Shown: positions 7,077 to 7,252 of the stretch, one piece after another | Numbering within the stretch: the first letter of the stretch is position 1 | Layout of the letters: every line of letters begins with the position of its first letter | NCBI GenBank assembly: GCA_013290035.1 | Contig: JABCYT010000157.1 | Coordinates: 1 to 7,252, forward strand | Direction: 5' to 3' | Length of the DNA: 7,252 bases | Origin: Alphaproteobacteria bacterium | GTDB taxonomy: Bacteria > Pseudomonadota > Alphaproteobacteria > Reyranellales > Reyranellaceae | The notes under the pieces: model-generated | Seen by the model: only the letters and a program-made list of their open reading frames with translations | What the model was told of the DNA's origin: nothing | The model's database searches: none | Made by a program: the position numbers and the translations under genes

Positions 7077-7252
7077 GCAAGACCGCCATCGTCACCGGCG
7101 GCGCGCGGGGCATCGGCCGGGGCTGCGCCCTCGAACTGGCGACGCGCGACTACGACATCGCGCTGGTCGACCTGCTCGAGCCCGAGATGAAGCGCACCGC
7201 GGGCGAGATCGAGGCGCTTGGCCGCAAGGCGCTCACCTACCAGGCCGATGTC
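7073..7252 (+). CDS. Short-chain dehydrogenase/reductase, N-terminal part (3' end outside window)
   Basis: Sixty codons of a classical SDR are visible. From a GTG start the protein begins MSKTAIVTGGARGIGRG, with the Rossmann glycine motif TGGARGIG at 8-15. Asp33 at the end of the second beta strand (ALVDL) suggests NAD(H) rather than NADP(H). ADV at 58-60 is the usual Asp-Val that contacts the adenine ring. The catalytic Ser-Tyr-Lys lies beyond the window. The GTG at 7073 overlaps the TGA at 7074-7076 of the preceding gene (GTGA), a tight translational coupling; no earlier start is available because the match begins at the first residue. The substrate cannot be predicted from this fragment; sugar-alcohol and hydroxyacid dehydrogenases share this N-terminus. 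Confidence 0.88.
   Translation, partial: MSKTAIVTGGARGIGRGCALELATRDYDIALVDLLEPEMKRTAGEIEALGRKALTYQADV

Overview
This is a GC-rich, densely coded bacterial chromosome segment. Gene families, codon bias (strong G/C at third positions) and an intergenic palindrome of a type scattered through alphaproteobacterial genomes suggest a soil- or plant-associated alphaproteobacterium (Hyphomicrobiales or Rhodospirillales, for example Bradyrhizobium- or Reyranella-like). That placement is inference. I see no rRNA, tRNA, CRISPR array, prophage or insertion sequence.

Layout. (1) Positions 1-511 (+) hold the C-terminal part of an S-methyl-5'-thioadenosine phosphorylase. (2) Positions 513-1274 (-) hold an MTA/SAH nucleosidase-family protein, tail to tail with the first gene with one base between stops. 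(3) From about 1311 everything reads on the + strand: a CysQ-type bisphosphate nucleotidase (1311-2120), a Sua5-type threonylcarbamoyl-AMP synthase (2120-3073, stop and start sharing one base), a first FAD-dependent 2-hydroxyacid dehydrogenase (3097-4563), a 115-base gap filled by a branched palindromic repeat (4576-4671), a second paralogous flavoprotein (4679-6109), a short gap with a small hairpin and a strong Shine-Dalgarno, a cytoplasmic NodB-fold deacetylase/imidase (6156-7076), and the start of a short-chain dehydrogenase (7073 onward, GTG start overlapping the previous stop), cut by the window end. No gene-free stretch exceeds 115 bases.

How the genes fit together. The left end deals with by-products of S-adenosylmethionine: both proteins act on methylthioadenosine, one by phosphorolysis and one by hydrolysis. 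CysQ (recycling of 3'-phosphoadenosine 5'-phosphate) and Sua5 (tRNA t6A37 synthesis) are housekeeping and look translationally coupled. The right half resembles a small catabolic cluster: two flavoenzymes of the D-2-hydroxyglutarate/D-lactate/glycolate dehydrogenase family, an amide- or imide-hydrolysing NodB-fold enzyme and an NAD-type SDR. Its substrate cannot be read from sequence alone.

The most interesting points are the tandem duplication of the flavoprotein with divergence at positions expected to hold the substrate carboxylate, and the palindromic repeat between the copies, whose right arm contains the only plausible Shine-Dalgarno of the second copy. I found no convincing wholly new system; most of the window is recognisable metabolism.
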